Source of the DNA: Vesta saturnalis
Lineage: Eukaryota > Arthropoda > Insecta > Coleoptera > Lampyridae
Direction: 5' to 3'
Assembly: GCA_036346205.1 (NCBI GenBank)
Contig: JARFJB010000390.1
Location: 1,675,501 to 1,739,500, forward strand
Length of the DNA: 64,000 nucleotides
Shown: one piece after another, positions 22,100 through 34,071 of the stretch
Layout: each line of letters opens with the position of its first letter
Position numbering within the stretch: position 1 is the first letter of the stretch
Notes under the pieces: model-generated
The model's input: only the letters and a program-made list of their open reading frames with translations
Told to the model about the DNA's origin: nothing
The model's database searches: none
Made by a program: the position numbers and the translations under genes

Positions 22100-22175
22100 T
22101 AAAGGTATACTTTTTCTAAATCGATAACTTTAACAGTTTCTAAGATATTTTCATTTTTAGGTATTTACTACAAAC
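22100..22175. repeat. DNA-transposon terminal-repeat remnant, copy 1
   Basis: The stretch AAAGGTATAC..TTTTCTAAATCGATAACTTTAACAGTTTCTAAGATATTT..CATTTTTAGGTATTTACTAC matches the reverse complement of 29645-29718 with few differences (quoted in pieces). Both look like inner parts of long terminal inverted repeats of a Tc1-like or MITE family. No coding sequence is attached. Confidence 0.55.
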
Positions 22176-23514
22176 TACTTAGGCTGTAACAGCAGAATTT
22201 GCTGTATAGTGCCGAAAGTAGTGTGCCGGGTAGTCGTGAGGGCAGGGCGGGTGGAGACGGAAATACAGTAAGAAAAGGGGAAAGGAAAAGCAGTAGAAAG
22301 AAGAAAAAGTAGTGATGTTGAGTGCTACAAACTTTGATTTGGCCCCCAAAGTTTGAAATGGGACAACAGTTAAACACAAACAAAAAGGGAAAAAAGAGGA
22401 AGAAAACATTACGTCGATAACAATCGTACAATGAACACCAATATAAGTAACGTAAAATAATTGTATGGTGTATGGTGTATAACGGACAACCCAACATCTA
22501 ATGTAACACAATCTATAATGGCTTATAATGGGAGAAGGTAAAACACAAAAAATATTTAATAACAATGGTAACCTAAGCTGAAGTCTATTAAACTGAATTA
22601 ACCCAAATTCTCCAAGTGGGAATTTCACTACCATCAGTCGGTATTTAAAGTAATTAAAACGGTGAATTCTAATGATTGGAACACACTAAAATAATACGAG
22701 GCAGTGGTATCGTCAAAAATTAACTAAATTTGTCGGTTGATTGTTACTATTTTTATTAATAATTACGGTGTGTGAGTCCACGTGCGACTACTTACGCTAC
22801 TGAAATTTATAGTGACGTTGACTGAGAAATACAACAAGTAAGTAAAATTGACTAAAAACGTACAATTTTTTATAGATATTATAAACTGAGACAATATTAT
22901 ACCAAATGTTCGCTATTATCCATTCCTTAAGTTTATATTTTTTAGTATTTTTATTACTTAAGGCTACCGCTATTCGTTCGACCCAAGTTGAGAGGTCCCT
23001 CATACATTTCATAAAATTATTCTACACGTAACATTCGCTGTGTTCCAATAAAGATAGTTGTACGTCAAATAGTTCTCTCTCGTTTCTACACAAAAGATCT
23101 TTATTGCCTACTGTTTCGTTGGTTTAGCAGCATACATTACATGTTTTCATTTTAATTATGCCAATTTCATTTGCTCCGAGTGCCTAGATGGGAATGAAAC
23201 AGAATAGACAATTAGATGTGTTACTTACACTTATTCTGTTAATTATTATTATTTTTTATGGCAAATATTTAATATGAAATAAAGATTTTATTTCAACATC
23301 ACTGTAAGTATTTATTGTAGACTTACATTTTTTTGCTAATAAATGTCAAGTATTATATAAGAGAAATGAATTTGGTATTATTTTAATGTTTATAATAAAT
23401 TCTGTTAATCCGCACGCGACTACTAATGTTCAGAAAAGAGGTGCGACTACTGGAAGGTTAATAAATTAGTAGTTGTGCGAAATTCTACTTGAGGTTCACA
23501 CATATGTGGATGTA
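22176..23514. other. AT-rich interval, no gene seen
   Basis: A purine-rich patch at 22215-22400 produces overlapping open minus-strand frames rich in F, L and S with no family resemblance. Nothing else was recognised. Confidence 0.5.
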
Positions 23515-23652
23515 ACTCTAAGGAAAAAAGATTGTAATAATTAATGTATGGATTTCTATGTTTAAATTACACAAAATTTATATAACACTCTAAGAAAAAG
23601 ATTGTAATAATTAATAAATGGATTTCAATGGTTAAATTACACAAAATGTATA
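23515..23652. repeat. Two-unit direct tandem repeat (~70 bp)
   Basis: AACTCTAAGGAAAAAAGATT...TTACACAAAATTTATAT is followed directly by a second copy with AGATTGTAATAATTAATAAA and TTACACAAAATGTATAT. The two units differ at several positions, so the duplication is not recent. Confidence 0.8.
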
Positions 23653-24511
23653 TTATACAAAACAAACTATCTGTATAGTAATTAATAGCGAAATTTATAT
23701 TACAAAAAAATCTACTACTTATTACAATTTCTTATAACCTCGAAAAAAATATAACGTTCATGCGGTTCATGTGATACATATCAATGCTGCTGCTGGAGGT
23801 AATTGCCCAACTCTCACACCGATTTGTTTAACAATTCACTAAGGTGCTTTATAGGTCGAGTTTAAGTTCAAGCATAGCCACATATACGAAGTAAGTAATT
23901 ATACGGCAATAGTAGTGAAAATGAAGGGAAATGATCTGACCTTTTAGCTGTACTTCAAGATGTTCAGAAGCTGACGAAAGGCAGAATATTTGGCAAAGCA
24001 ATTCACAGGTGATCGTCAATGGAAGTTTTACTTATTAAAGTAACAGCTCTCGATATGCTTCCTTTCTTTTGAAGCAAGAACGTTGGTGGTTAGCAACCAG
24101 AAAAAAAACGTAAAAGAAACCGTTGAATGTATGAGGGCTAACAACGCAAGATGTGATCTAATGGTAACTGAGATCTTGGTTGGTTTATTCGTGCATCATG
24201 TGTGTAACATCCGGAATCTGTCCGCTATACATACCATTTAGGAATCACTTAGAAATTTTTGTAGTAAATTACTAAATTGTATTAAGTTAACAGGAAACGT
24301 TATAACCTTAACTTAAGCCAAAGTATAACAACAATTATTAAAAGGCGTCAAATTGTAACATTAATAGCGGCTCCAAGTGTATAAACACTAAAACTGGGCC
24401 AACTTATAACATTAAATAAAAAAGCGATGATGTACTATACCATTCGTAATTGATCAAATAATTTAATTAATATAAAAATTTACCAAATAATAATCGCTAC
24501 TGCCGTCGGCT
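23653..24511. other. AT-rich interval, no gene seen
   Basis: No motif or repeat structure was recognised up to the estimated outer edge of the gypsy 3' LTR. Confidence 0.45.
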
Positions 24512-25341
24512 CATCGGTAGATGAATGTGGGAGGGTTCTAATTTAGAGTTTAATTAACCTACCTGAAATGCTAGTTGCTTCTTTTCTGCTTAATTATTTT
24601 CACTTAATTCCAAAAATGTTATCAAAAAATTATGAAAAAAATAAAATCTCGAGCGCCATGTTGTCTTTTTTTTTATATATTTATATAGGAACAACAAAAC
24701 CTAGTTAATGAATACTAATAAACAAATTAACACAAATGAAAATAAAATAACAAGTTATACATAAGTTTATTTAATATATGATTGAAAACGTAAAAAAATC
24801 AGAAGTCATAAACTATACTAAATTAGATAAAAAACATTACCTTTTAACGGTTCTGTATATACACTGTAACTGGTAACTATGAAGCAGAATGGTTCATATG
24901 GTGAAGTCAATGTCTTGCTTAGTTATCCTTAAAATATGGAATTTCCTTGAAGTTTAATTCGCCAAATTTATTTGTAAAAGTATGTAGAACTTGCGCTGTA
25001 AATGTAATTCAAGTAAAACTTGCCATTTAAATTATATTATAAAAATGCCATATAAAAGTATGCATTAAAAAATATGAGTAAAATAATTGCAAAATGAGTA
25101 CTTAAAAAAGTTTTCACGCTTGCGCGGGTACAATAATATACATCCAATTTTTTACGAAAGGGAACTAAAACTATTTATGTAATATTACACCCAAAAGATA
25201 TGTTCTAGGAAATGCCAATTAAATTGCCATTCTCAATTCTACATATTAATAATTAAAAACTTTTCTAATATTACGCCAAATAAATGAACGATTCTTAAAT
25301 TAATGTACTTTTTAATACAACCACAAAAAAAGGTTGTTACA
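24512..25341 (-). repeat. 3' LTR of gypsy copy 1
   Basis: Direct counterpart of 28211-29281; the shared run includes ACCTACCTGAAATGCTAGTT and CACTGTAACTGGTAACTATG. Compared with the other LTR it lacks about 225 bp at the point corresponding to 28828-29049. The right edge is exact (ACA before the polypurine tract); the left edge is estimated. Confidence 0.8.
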
Positions 25342-26767
25342 CACCCCCTCCTAAAATTTAGACTGGGAGATCACCAAAGCGGAGATTCCAAACACTAAAC
25401 TAATAAATGAAATTATTAAAATTTAAAAAATACAAAATGTTAAGCTAATTAAAATATAAGCAATATTGAAAAATAACAAGAAAATGTACGAAAAAGTACG
25501 GAAAATGTGGTGATGTCGGTCAGGAAAGACCCCTCGCAACACCAAAAAAGCTAATGACGCGCTACCACCCGCACACGCCACTAGTCGAGAATCAAGGACC
25601 CGAAACCTTAAATAAAGTAAAAACTTTAACTGGTGGGGTTAGTGAAGCAAACCACCATCAGAAGAGCAAAATGAGTATCCGGTAAAAAAATTTGATTCTA
25701 AGGTAAAAAACGAACGGAAACCGAAACCTACCATGACCTGAAGGGACAGTGGGCAGAGAACCCGGAAACGGTTATCGTGCAACTTTATAAAAAATCAAGG
25801 CTAAACGCCACTCTACTCGAGAGTATAAAAATAGAAAAAATCCTTCCGGACTAACAATAAATAATCGCGAGACTTGAGGTCGAGAGAGGCGGTTCAATTA
25901 CCCTACCCCGGTGGTCTCAAACCACGCCTCCTAGGTACATAACACAACTACCACTGTCACGTTCGATAAGTGAGTCAAAATCGGTAAATCCAAGATACGA
26001 CTATTTCCTTGGCAAATTAGCTCAGGATGCTTCGTCGTGGAGAACAAGAGAGGCCACTCTACCCTTCACGAGATTCAGGTTTCATGTTGTTCCACAGTCA
26101 TCGTCCAAGACTCAACATTCCCCTAACTAACACGCACGCTTTATAAATAAATCGAAATCTAGGTGAGATAGCAAAGAGGAAGATGAAGCACTCTTACGAA
26201 CACAACCCCCTCCTAAAACTACCAAAACGTCATAATCAGGAAGTGAACTAATCGAGGTTGACACCAAGCGAACCGAAGTCCTCAAGCACCGTCCAAGAAT
26301 AGTAACACTACACAAATCAGGAAAAAACAAAATAACTAAATCAATCAAAAAATAAAAATGTATAGAAGCATTACTAGTTTTCTTATCAATGGTTATGAGT
26401 TTTACACGTCAAATTAACGATCAGAGGTAAACTCAAAATAGTTATCTTCAATTTTACTATTGTACCAATAGCAAATTGTAAATCCAATAAAGGAAGATAA
26501 TCTGCCTGAGAACTAATGTCCCACAAAGTCGGCAATTCAATCGCACAATGGGATCTAAATATCAACCTTCGTGCTAAACAAATGTAAAAAAAATAATAAG
26601 TGGTTTGCAAAGCCGCAACAATATAAAAAATAAAATAATGTGCGAAATAAGCACAAAATAAAATTATTTTGAAAAATTATCAAAATAATTAAAAATATAA
26701 ATAAGAAAACCAGAATGTAAAAATACTAAAATAGAAAAATGATTAAAAAGAATGCGAAAAATAAGAA
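25342..26767 (-). other. Gypsy copy 1: 3' internal region without a clear ORF
   Basis: Lies between the integrase end and the polypurine tract. Parts match 32130-32770 of copy 2, including AATGACGCGCTACC, ACCATGACCTGAAGGG and CATAATCAGGAAGT. Several short open frames exist, but none is clearly shared between the two copies. It may be an untranslated region or a decayed third ORF. Confidence 0.5.
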
Positions 26768-27223
26768 CTAATGGGGTTTTAAATCCTTAACATGAAAAAC
26801 ACCTAAGGGTTTATTATCAATAGGGGTGGCCAATCGGTACGTAGTTGGACCTACCACCTCAATAACTTTTGCTTCAATAAATTTTGGAGCTAACTTTTGA
26901 CTATAATTTTTAGTAGCATCAGATAAGGTAAAATTCTTTTTCCAAACTAAATCGCCAACATTTAATTTCAACGAACGACGTCGCAAATTGTAAGATTTTG
27001 AATTTCTTTCGTAAGCTGCATGTAAATTTTGTTTAACATGTTTAAAAATGGGTGAAAGTTCATTTAAATCTTGAACTAATTGTTCACGGTTAGTAATAAA
27101 TAAATCATCCTCTTTGAAATCCTTTAGTCGACCATAAAAATCTCCAGAAATAGGAACTGTCCGACCAAACGCCAAAAAGGAAGGTGAAAATTTCGTAAAC
27201 TCATGAACAGCGTTACGAATTCA
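26768..27223 (-). pseudogene. Gypsy integrase C-terminal fragment
   Basis: The open frame holds RNAVHEFTKFSPSFLAFGRT, then a DLNELSPIFKHVKQNLHAAY stretch, LKLNVGDLVWKK and TTYRLATPIDNK..GVFHVKDLKPH, the typical C-terminal part of Ty3/gypsy integrases that binds DNA and positions the viral-type ends. The end (TGA near 26768) looks genuine. The catalytic DDE part is missing because the copy is deleted upstream at about 27223, where similarity to the copies at 33.5 and 35.6 kb stops abruptly. Confidence 0.85.
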
Positions 27224-27499
27224 ATTAAAAACAATTCAACAGAGAATTAGTACAATCTAAGAAAATAAAAAATGGAATTTACACACAAATAACACAAAAA
27301 TATGTTAAACTTTCGCATCTAAACTACTACCATTAAATTTTAAATTACAAACATGACGGAACTCTTATAAAAATTTGTAAATATTCCAATTAATTTGGAA
27401 AAAATCTTAAGCAAGAATACTAACTAAAGTATTAATATCGTCATAATGTGACATAAAAATAAAATAATCTAAATTTGTAATTCATTATTCATTTCAAAG

Positions 27500-27880
27500 C
27501 TTTCGATAAATGGATTCAATAAATTCTAATGAATCGTTTCAAAATTTAAATAAATGTATTAACAATTGAATATTGTGAAGTTTATCAATAACAAAACTTA
27601 AATATGATAATTGAGATTTACAAAATTCACATTTATCTTTTAATTAATATTTAAATTGGCATCAATGAACCTTTTAAAAACTTCTTTTAAATAAACCGTG
27701 TTCCTTGAAAGTACTTGAAAAAAAACAATAATATCGTTTAAATAAACAAAAAACTGAATGGGATAAATCATGACCTAGAATTGAATCTACAAATCGTTGT
27801 AATGTATCATAATCAAAGATTAAATGCATTTTATAATAATTCCCCTTACATAAAATGTAATCAAATAAATTTCTCAATTT
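27500..27880 (-). pseudogene. Gypsy reverse transcriptase remnant
   Basis: Minus-strand fragments read TLQRFVDSILGHDLS, followed one base out of frame by VYLNDIIVFF. The latter is the YxDD box of the polymerase with the first Asp changed to Asn (27733-27744). KEVFKRFIDANLNI and a degraded KCEFC..QLSYL follow. This is the palm region of a Ty3/gypsy RT. The copy is inactive by frameshift, by the Asp-to-Asn change and by deletion of RNase H. Confidence 0.7.
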
Positions 27881-28210
27881 AATTTACGTCTCTCACCTAA
27901 TGTCAACCTTTCCACTCCATTTACAATTTAAAAAATTTTAATTCGATTAATAACACAATCAATAAATTTCATTAAAGATAAAACACATAAAAGTACCAAG
28001 CGTAAAACAATAAATCGTAACACTCCTTAATATTCTGTCAACTCTTAACATAAAATTAAAATAAACAAAGTGAAAATAACTAGCGTATAACAGCAAATCC
28101 CTTTTTCTGGCCCCACAGTAATATTATAACACAAATGTAAATAAAATATCAAATATGAAGCAATAAATTTTGAAGTAATAAAAATCAAAGTCCCTGCTCG
28201 CCCGCGCCAA

Positions 28211-29281
28211 AGTAACAACCTAAATCGGTAAAGTATAATAGGGAGGGGTTCTAATAGACGGAGTTTAACTAACCTACCTGAAATGCTAGTTGCTTCTTTT
28301 CTGCTTAATTATTTTCACTTAATTCCAAAAATGTTATCAAAAAGTTATGAAAAAAAAAATAAAATCTCGACCGCCATGTTGTCTTTTTTTTATATATCTA
28401 TATAGGAACAACAAAACCTAGTTAATGAATACTAATAAACAAATTAACACAAATGAAAATAAAATAACAAGTTATACATAAGTTTATTTAATATATGATT
28501 GAAAACGTAAAAAAATCAGAAGTCATAAACTATACTAAATTATATAAAAAAACATTACCTTTTAACGGTTCTGTATATACACTGTAACTGGTAACTATGA
28601 AGCAGAATGGTTCATATGGTGAAGTCAATGTCTTGCTTAGTTATCCTTAAAATATGGAATTTCCTTGAAGTTTAATTCGCCAAATTTGTTTGTAAAAGTA
28701 TGTAGAACTTGCGTTGTAAATGTAATTCAAGTAAAACTTGCCATTTAAATTATATTATACAAATGCCATATAAAAGTATGCATTAAAAAATATGAGTAAA
28801 ATAATTACAAAGTGAGTACTTAAAAAAGTACTTAAGAAAAAGTAATTAAAAGGTGATTAAAAGGTGCCTAAAAAAAGCAAAGGCTTTAGTTTTAAATATA
28901 ATGAGAAAAAAAAATAACTTACCACCAAAATCTGATGGCACCAATATATAAAAAATTAAGTAAAAATCATGCTTATAGCTGTAATATTCAGCATTAAGTG
29001 AATTAAAAAAAAAGCTTTCAGAATAACTCAAGTGTATTCCCCCCTAAAAGTCTTCACGCTTGCGCGGATACAATAATATAAATCCAATTTTTTAAGAAAA
29101 GGAACTAAAACTATTTATGTAATATTACACCCAAAAGATATGTTCTAGGAAATGCCAATTAAATTGCCTTTCTCAATTCTACATATTAATAATTAAAAAC
29201 TTTTCTAATATTACGCCAAATAAATGAACGATTCTTAAATTAATGTACTTTTTAATACAACCACAAAACAAGGTTGTTACA
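28211..29281 (-). repeat. 5' LTR of gypsy copy 1
   Basis: About 1070 bp, TG...: it starts (minus sense) TGTAACAACC at 29281. It contains a segment, 28828-29049, absent from the 3' LTR. That segment includes AAGGTGCCTAAAAAAAGCAA, similar to AAGGTGCCTGAAAAAAAAGC in the LTR at 31.7 kb. The longer form is therefore probably ancestral and the 3' LTR carries a deletion. A short repeat AAAAGT at both edges could have mediated it. Confidence 0.8.
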
Positions 29282-30184
29282 ACGTTAATAAAATTCTTTT
29301 GCAGTGGGTGAAATTCTATTTTACAGGTTACCCTTAGTTGCGCCGCGAAAAGTGACAAGATGATTTTTAAATTAAAAGGAAATGTAAACAAAATGAAATT
29401 AGATATTATGCTAAGATTGTAAAAATTCCAACTTACTAAATCAAACTTGACTTCACATGTAAGGTGTTGCCTACCTGTTACTGTAAAATTATGCTAAAGC
29501 AAATTTGGCGTTACGTCATATAGTTGTGACTACATAGGTTTAATATTTAGGTAGATGAAATGTATACGTTACAGGAGGTTTGACATCCTGTATCTCGAAA
29601 ACGAATCACTGATTTTAATAACTTTTAATAACCTGCCTAAGCAGTTGGTAATAAATACCTAGAAATGCAAATATCTGAGAAACTGTTAAAGTTATCGAAT
29701 TATACAACGTATACCTTTTTACCTAAAAAACATCAAGGTTTTGTATTTTAATAAAAAAATTCAATTCACTCCATTGGTGTATAAATTAGAGATTAAAATG
29801 TTGCACTGCCCTTGCGTTCTATTCCACTGTACATAACAAAAACGTATTAATCAATGTGCTTAATATCTGTATTTATTACATCAATGAGAAAATACCTGTT
29901 TTTGTTTTGGAGATACTTCAAAAATCAGAATTTTTTTGGGACTTAACACCCTCTGTCTTTTTTATTTTAATATTTTATTAAAGCCATGTTGCGCCAGAGC
30001 GTAATATTTTGAGACCGAGAATCTAACATTTCATTTTGGACCATTACTTACGGACCACGCGGTATAAGGTTTGCTATCGAAATGTTATTTGTTTTGTTTA
30101 TCTTTCGACCTTTACTAAGAAATGTTAACGTTGATGCTATACTGTTTTTCATGTTATAATATTTTCGGCACTTCTCATTTACTT
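29282..30184. other. Interval with a second terminal-repeat remnant
   Basis: Positions 29645-29718 are the inverted match of 22100-22175. Just outside it ACAGGAGGTTTGACATCCTG and TATCTCGAAAACGAA recall Tc1-like terminal repeats. The rest shows nothing recognisable. Confidence 0.45.
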
Positions 30185-30961
30185 TGTAACAAACTTTTTA
30201 CGTTTGTAATAAAATTTACGTTTATTTAGGCAACATAACATGCATTGCGTGCAGCGTGTGTTGCATATCTAGTTGCATAAAAATATGCGTTTAATTATTT
30301 TAATTAGAACTCGTACGCATAACGTTCGCACACCAGTTTTACAAATGTTCATGCGCAAAGACTACTGTACCGATTCTTGATGAGATTTTGAAGGTGGATG
30401 AAGCATCCATGTTGCTTTGTTAAATTTTTTTATTAAGTGCTATAAAGTTTGTGGAGAGTTATAAAAAACTATTATATTAAAGTTTGAGACGTTTGATTTT
30501 TTTTTCAGGCACTTTTTTCTTTTAATTTTTACTTTAGTATCACCTTTACTGATACTTTTCACACGTTATGTACATTTACGCAATTATTTATTTTACTGTT
30601 AATCCAAGTTACGGTAGTAGTACGACTAATCAAGAGCGAAATTTATTCATTTGGGAATTACTAAGCATATAAATCCAGATTTATTTCAACCTGAAGTAAT
30701 ATTAACCAACAGTTACCAAATCGCTGACAGCATACATCCATTCCGTTATCTACAGTGTGACCAAGAAAATGGTATTCTGTGTCCATTAATTATTCACACT
30801 ATTAATTAATAATTATTTATTAGGTTATAACGTTACTAACATTCGCAATACGATATTTCTATTTATAATTAGATATAGGTTATGTTAATAAAACTTGTAG
30901 AAATTTTCTTTTAACTTTATTGTATACTGGTTTACTTGTTTATACCATATTTAGAAACAAG
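30185..30961 (+). repeat. Ty3/gypsy LTR, plus orientation
   Basis: Starts TGTAACAAACTTTTTACG and ends before TTGGCGTCC at 30962. Its first ~300 bp are the inverted match of 31690-31949, e.g. GCATATCTAGTTGCATAAAA against GCATGTTTTTATGCAACTAG. It contains TTTTTTTTTCAGGCACTTTT near 30503. It is one LTR of a second gypsy subfamily related to copy 1. Confidence 0.7.
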
Positions 30962-31500
30962 TTGGCGTCCTAGTATTTAACTATTAGTTTCAGGAAGAAG
31001 GAACCCCGATTTTAAAGCGAACATATCTAGGTACATATAAATATTTTTTGGTTAATAAGGCAAATTGTTAATTATTTGAACCTGGCCCACTTTAATCTAC
31101 GACTGAGCATCAGGCACCCAATTTTCTTGTTATTAGCCAAACTGTTAAGTAGTTAAAATTTGTAGCCATGGGTGTAGAAGTATCCGTAGAGAACTTTAGG
31201 ATTTGTACACTGACTTTAAGAGGGTTTTACACTGGCGCCCGAGCATTTAATTATTAGTTTAAGGAAGAAGCAACCCCGATTTTAAAACGAACATATCTAA
31301 GCACATGTAAATATTTTTTTGCTTAATAAGGCAAATCCATAATATTATGAACCTGGCCCACTTTATTCTACGATTGAGCAAAAGGCACCAAATCTTCTAT
31401 TTATTACCCAAAGTGTTGTAGCTAACATTTGTAGGCATGGGTGTATAAGTATACGTATAGAACTTTTAAGATTTGTACGCTGAACTTAAAAGATTTACAC
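30962..31500. repeat. Two-unit ~270-bp tandem repeat with PBS-like starts
   Basis: Unit 1 (30962-31231) begins TTGGCGTCCTAGTATTTAAC; unit 2 (31232-31500) begins CTGGCGCCCGAGCATTTAAT. Both continue ACCCCGATTTTAAA.CGAACATATCTA, GAACCTGGCCCACTTTA and GGCATGGGTGTA-like sequence, and end AGATTTACAC or GGGTTTTACAC. The end/start join TTTTACAC|TGGCGCCCGAGC looks like an LTR end followed by a primer binding site. No ORF is present. Confidence 0.8.
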
Positions 31501-31509
31501 TGCTCAGTA

Positions 31510-34071
31510 ATTTGATGGGTATTAAGATCGTCTGTACTTTTAATCATTGAAAAATTTGTTTCTGTAAAATTTGCAACAGAGTTTCCACCAAAATTAGCTT
31601 ATTTAATGACGTAGATGTGTTTAAACGTGTAATGGCGTAGCTGAAGTAAAAAGTAAAACGTAAACGTGAAAGTACAGAATAAAAAGGTGCCTGAAAAAAA
31701 AGCAAACATCTCAAACTTTTTTGGATGCTACATCCACCTTCAAAATCTCATCAGCAAGAATTGCTACAGTAGCCTTTGCGCATGACCATCTCTGAAACTG
31801 ATGTGCGAACATTACGCGTACGAGTTCTAATTAAAATAGTTAAATGCATGTTTTTATGCAACTAGATATGCAACACACGCTGCACGGAATGCATGTTAAG
31901 TTGTCTAAATAAACGTAGATTTTATTACAAACGTAAAAAGTTTGTTGCACCCCCGCCCCTCCTTAAAAGTTGGAAACGAAGATTTCAAACACCAACATAA
32001 TAAAAATATTTTATCAAAATCTGATGAAATGTAAAAAATGTAATCTAAGTAAAATTCAAATAGAGATGAAAACAGTATTACCAAAATTCTAAATAAATGA
32101 TTAAATAGAACAAAATCTTACCCTAAATGTACGAAGAAATACGGAAAATGCGGTGATGTTGATCAGAAAAGACCCCTCGCAACACCATCAAAAGCTAATG
32201 ACGCGCTACCGCCCGCGCACGCCGCTAGTTGAACTGTAGGCTCCAAAACCTAAAGTAAAGCTTGGCAAACTTTAAGCTGGCAGGGTTTGTGAAAAAACCT
32301 GTAACAAAAATTGAAGCTAACGTGAAGAGAGATCAGAAACCAACCATGACCTGAAGGGTCAGAGGGCGGGGAGCTCGGGAACAGATTTCCTGTGCCACGA
32401 TAAAAATCACGGCAAAATGCCACTCCACGCAAAGAGTCAAACTTCCTCAAACACAAACCATAAAAATCGCGAAGATCGAGGTCGACAGAGTTCCAATACC
32501 CTTCCCCGGTGATCGCAACTCCAGCCACCTGGGTACGTCAACACAAAACACCCAGTCACGTCCCGTTAAATAAGTCAAAATCGGTATATCGAGGTCTTTA
32601 CCAGGTCACGGAGTATAAATGGATTGGATGGTGCACTCTGTTCCGCACACATTCAAAACCAAAAGTACTACGGTGTCATAATCAGGAAGTCATGGTTAGG
32701 ATATGAACTATTGACGAAGTTGATACTATGTGAACCAAAGTACACAAAGCACCGTCGAAGTCTAGAACACTGGACAAAATAGAATTTTGGAGTATAAATT
32801 AATTTGAAATAAAAATAGATAAATTTTTACTATTGTAACAATAGTAATTGTAAATCTAATAAATGAAAACAATTTACCTGAGAACTAAGGCCCCAAAAAA
32901 TCGGCAAAATCAGTTGCACAATGTGATCTAAATATCAACAACCGTGATAACATTTGTAGCAAAAACAAAATAAATAGTGTTCGAAATAAGCACAAAACAA
33001 AATTAAATTACTTTTGAAAAATAATCAAAGTAATTAAGATGTAAGTAAGAAGCTAGAATGTAATAGTCTCAAAAATACTATTGAATAAAAATAATTTCGA
33101 TTTAATGTGGTTTTAAATCTTTAACATGAAAAATACCTGAAGGTTTATTATTAAGAGTGACCAATCGGTACGTGGATGGCCCTAACACTTCAGTAAATTT
33201 TGGAGCTAACTATCATATCAGATAAGGTAAAATTCTTTTTCAAAACTAGATCGCCGACGTTTAATTTTAATGGTGACGTCGTCCATTAAAATTGTAAGAT
33301 TTTAAATTTCGTTCGTAAGCGGCATGTAAATTTTGTTTTACATTCTTAAAAATCGGTGAAAGTTCATTTAAATCTTGAACCACTTGTTCACGGTTGTTAA
33401 TTGATAAATCATCATCTTTAAACTCTTTTAATCGACCATAAAAATCTCCAGTAATCAGAACGGTTCGACCAAACGCCAAAAAGGAAGGTGAAAATTTAGT
33501 AGATTCATGAACGGCGGCAAGGGCAATCTTGTGAATTTCATCATACCATTCTTTATGATTATCTTTAATGTAAGATCTTATTGCAGTAGCTACTACTTTA
33601 TTAACTCTTTCACCAAAATTTACTTGGGGTGGTAACTCGCATTAAACCAAATTTGTATGAATCTAATAGGTTTTTAAACAATGTGCTCTTAAATTGAGGG
33701 CCGTTGTCTACCATACAAATTTGTGGTACACTCAAAACTAGAAACACATAATTTTCAATATATTGGCAAATTACCATTTTTCGATCTGGGAAAAGAACCT
33801 ACTAAATTGATTGAAATGCATTGAAAAGGAAAAGAAACATTCTTCTCTTTACCCATAAAACCATAAGGATTAAATTGTGACGATTTGCTTTGATTACAAG
33901 TATTACAATTTCGAATGTATTTGAAATGTCTGATTTCATTTTTGGTAAATAATAACATTCTTTAATTTTCAAAAAAGTTTTAAAAACACCAAAATGCGCT
34001 GATGAAGGACCGTCGTGAAATTTTTGCCAAATATTTTTCCTTAGAGATTTATGGACTCCATTTTGGGTCAT
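31510..34071 (-). mobile_element. Ty3/gypsy copy 2, minus orientation, truncated
   Basis: In minus sense: integrase zinc-binding and core remnants (34071-33560), integrase C-terminus (33479-33267), a 3' region like copy 1 (33200-31965), a polypurine tract AAGGAGGGGCGGGGG (complement of 31950-31964), then an LTR beginning TGCAACAAAC at 31949 that can be followed to about 31510. The 5' part of the element is absent; at ~34072 it meets copy 3 in opposite orientation. No TSD can be defined. Confidence 0.75.
33267..34071 (-). pseudogene. Gypsy integrase, decayed (copy 2)
   Basis: Starts within the zinc-binding part: KSLRKNIWQKFHDGPSSAHF, then in the next frame CNTCNQSK (the CC half of HHCC). FPFQCISINLVGSFPRSKNG holds the first catalytic Asp position, here Asn (SINLVG for the usual SIDLVG). 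VPQICMVDNGPQFKS holds the second Asp near 33690. LAFGRTVLITGDFYGRLKEF and HAAYERNLKSYN represent the C-terminal domain, which then decays. Several frame breaks are present. It matches 35056-35640 of copy 3 in inverted orientation. Confidence 0.8.

Larger units (their letters stand above)
24512..29281 (-). mobile_element. Ty3/gypsy LTR retrotransposon, internally deleted, two LTRs
   Basis: Two direct copies of an LTR (about 24512-25341 and 28211-29281) flank pol remnants that read on the minus strand. In element sense each LTR starts TGTAACAACC. A polypurine tract, AGGAGGGGGTG (complement of 25342-25352), sits right before the 3' LTR. A TTGGCGCGGGCGAGC sequence (complement of 28196-28210), resembling other family members, sits right after the 5' LTR as a possible primer binding site. 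Inside, an RT remnant (~27.5-27.9 kb) and the integrase C-terminus (26768-27223) remain. RNase H and most of integrase are gone, and no clear gag was seen. The LTR outer end at 24.5 kb is uncertain. Confidence 0.8.

Noticed and set aside
22168..22634. Two overlapping minus-strand frames of 109 and 151 codons
   Set aside because: Composition is F/L/S-rich from a purine-rich plus-strand stretch; no family resemblance and no splice or start context.
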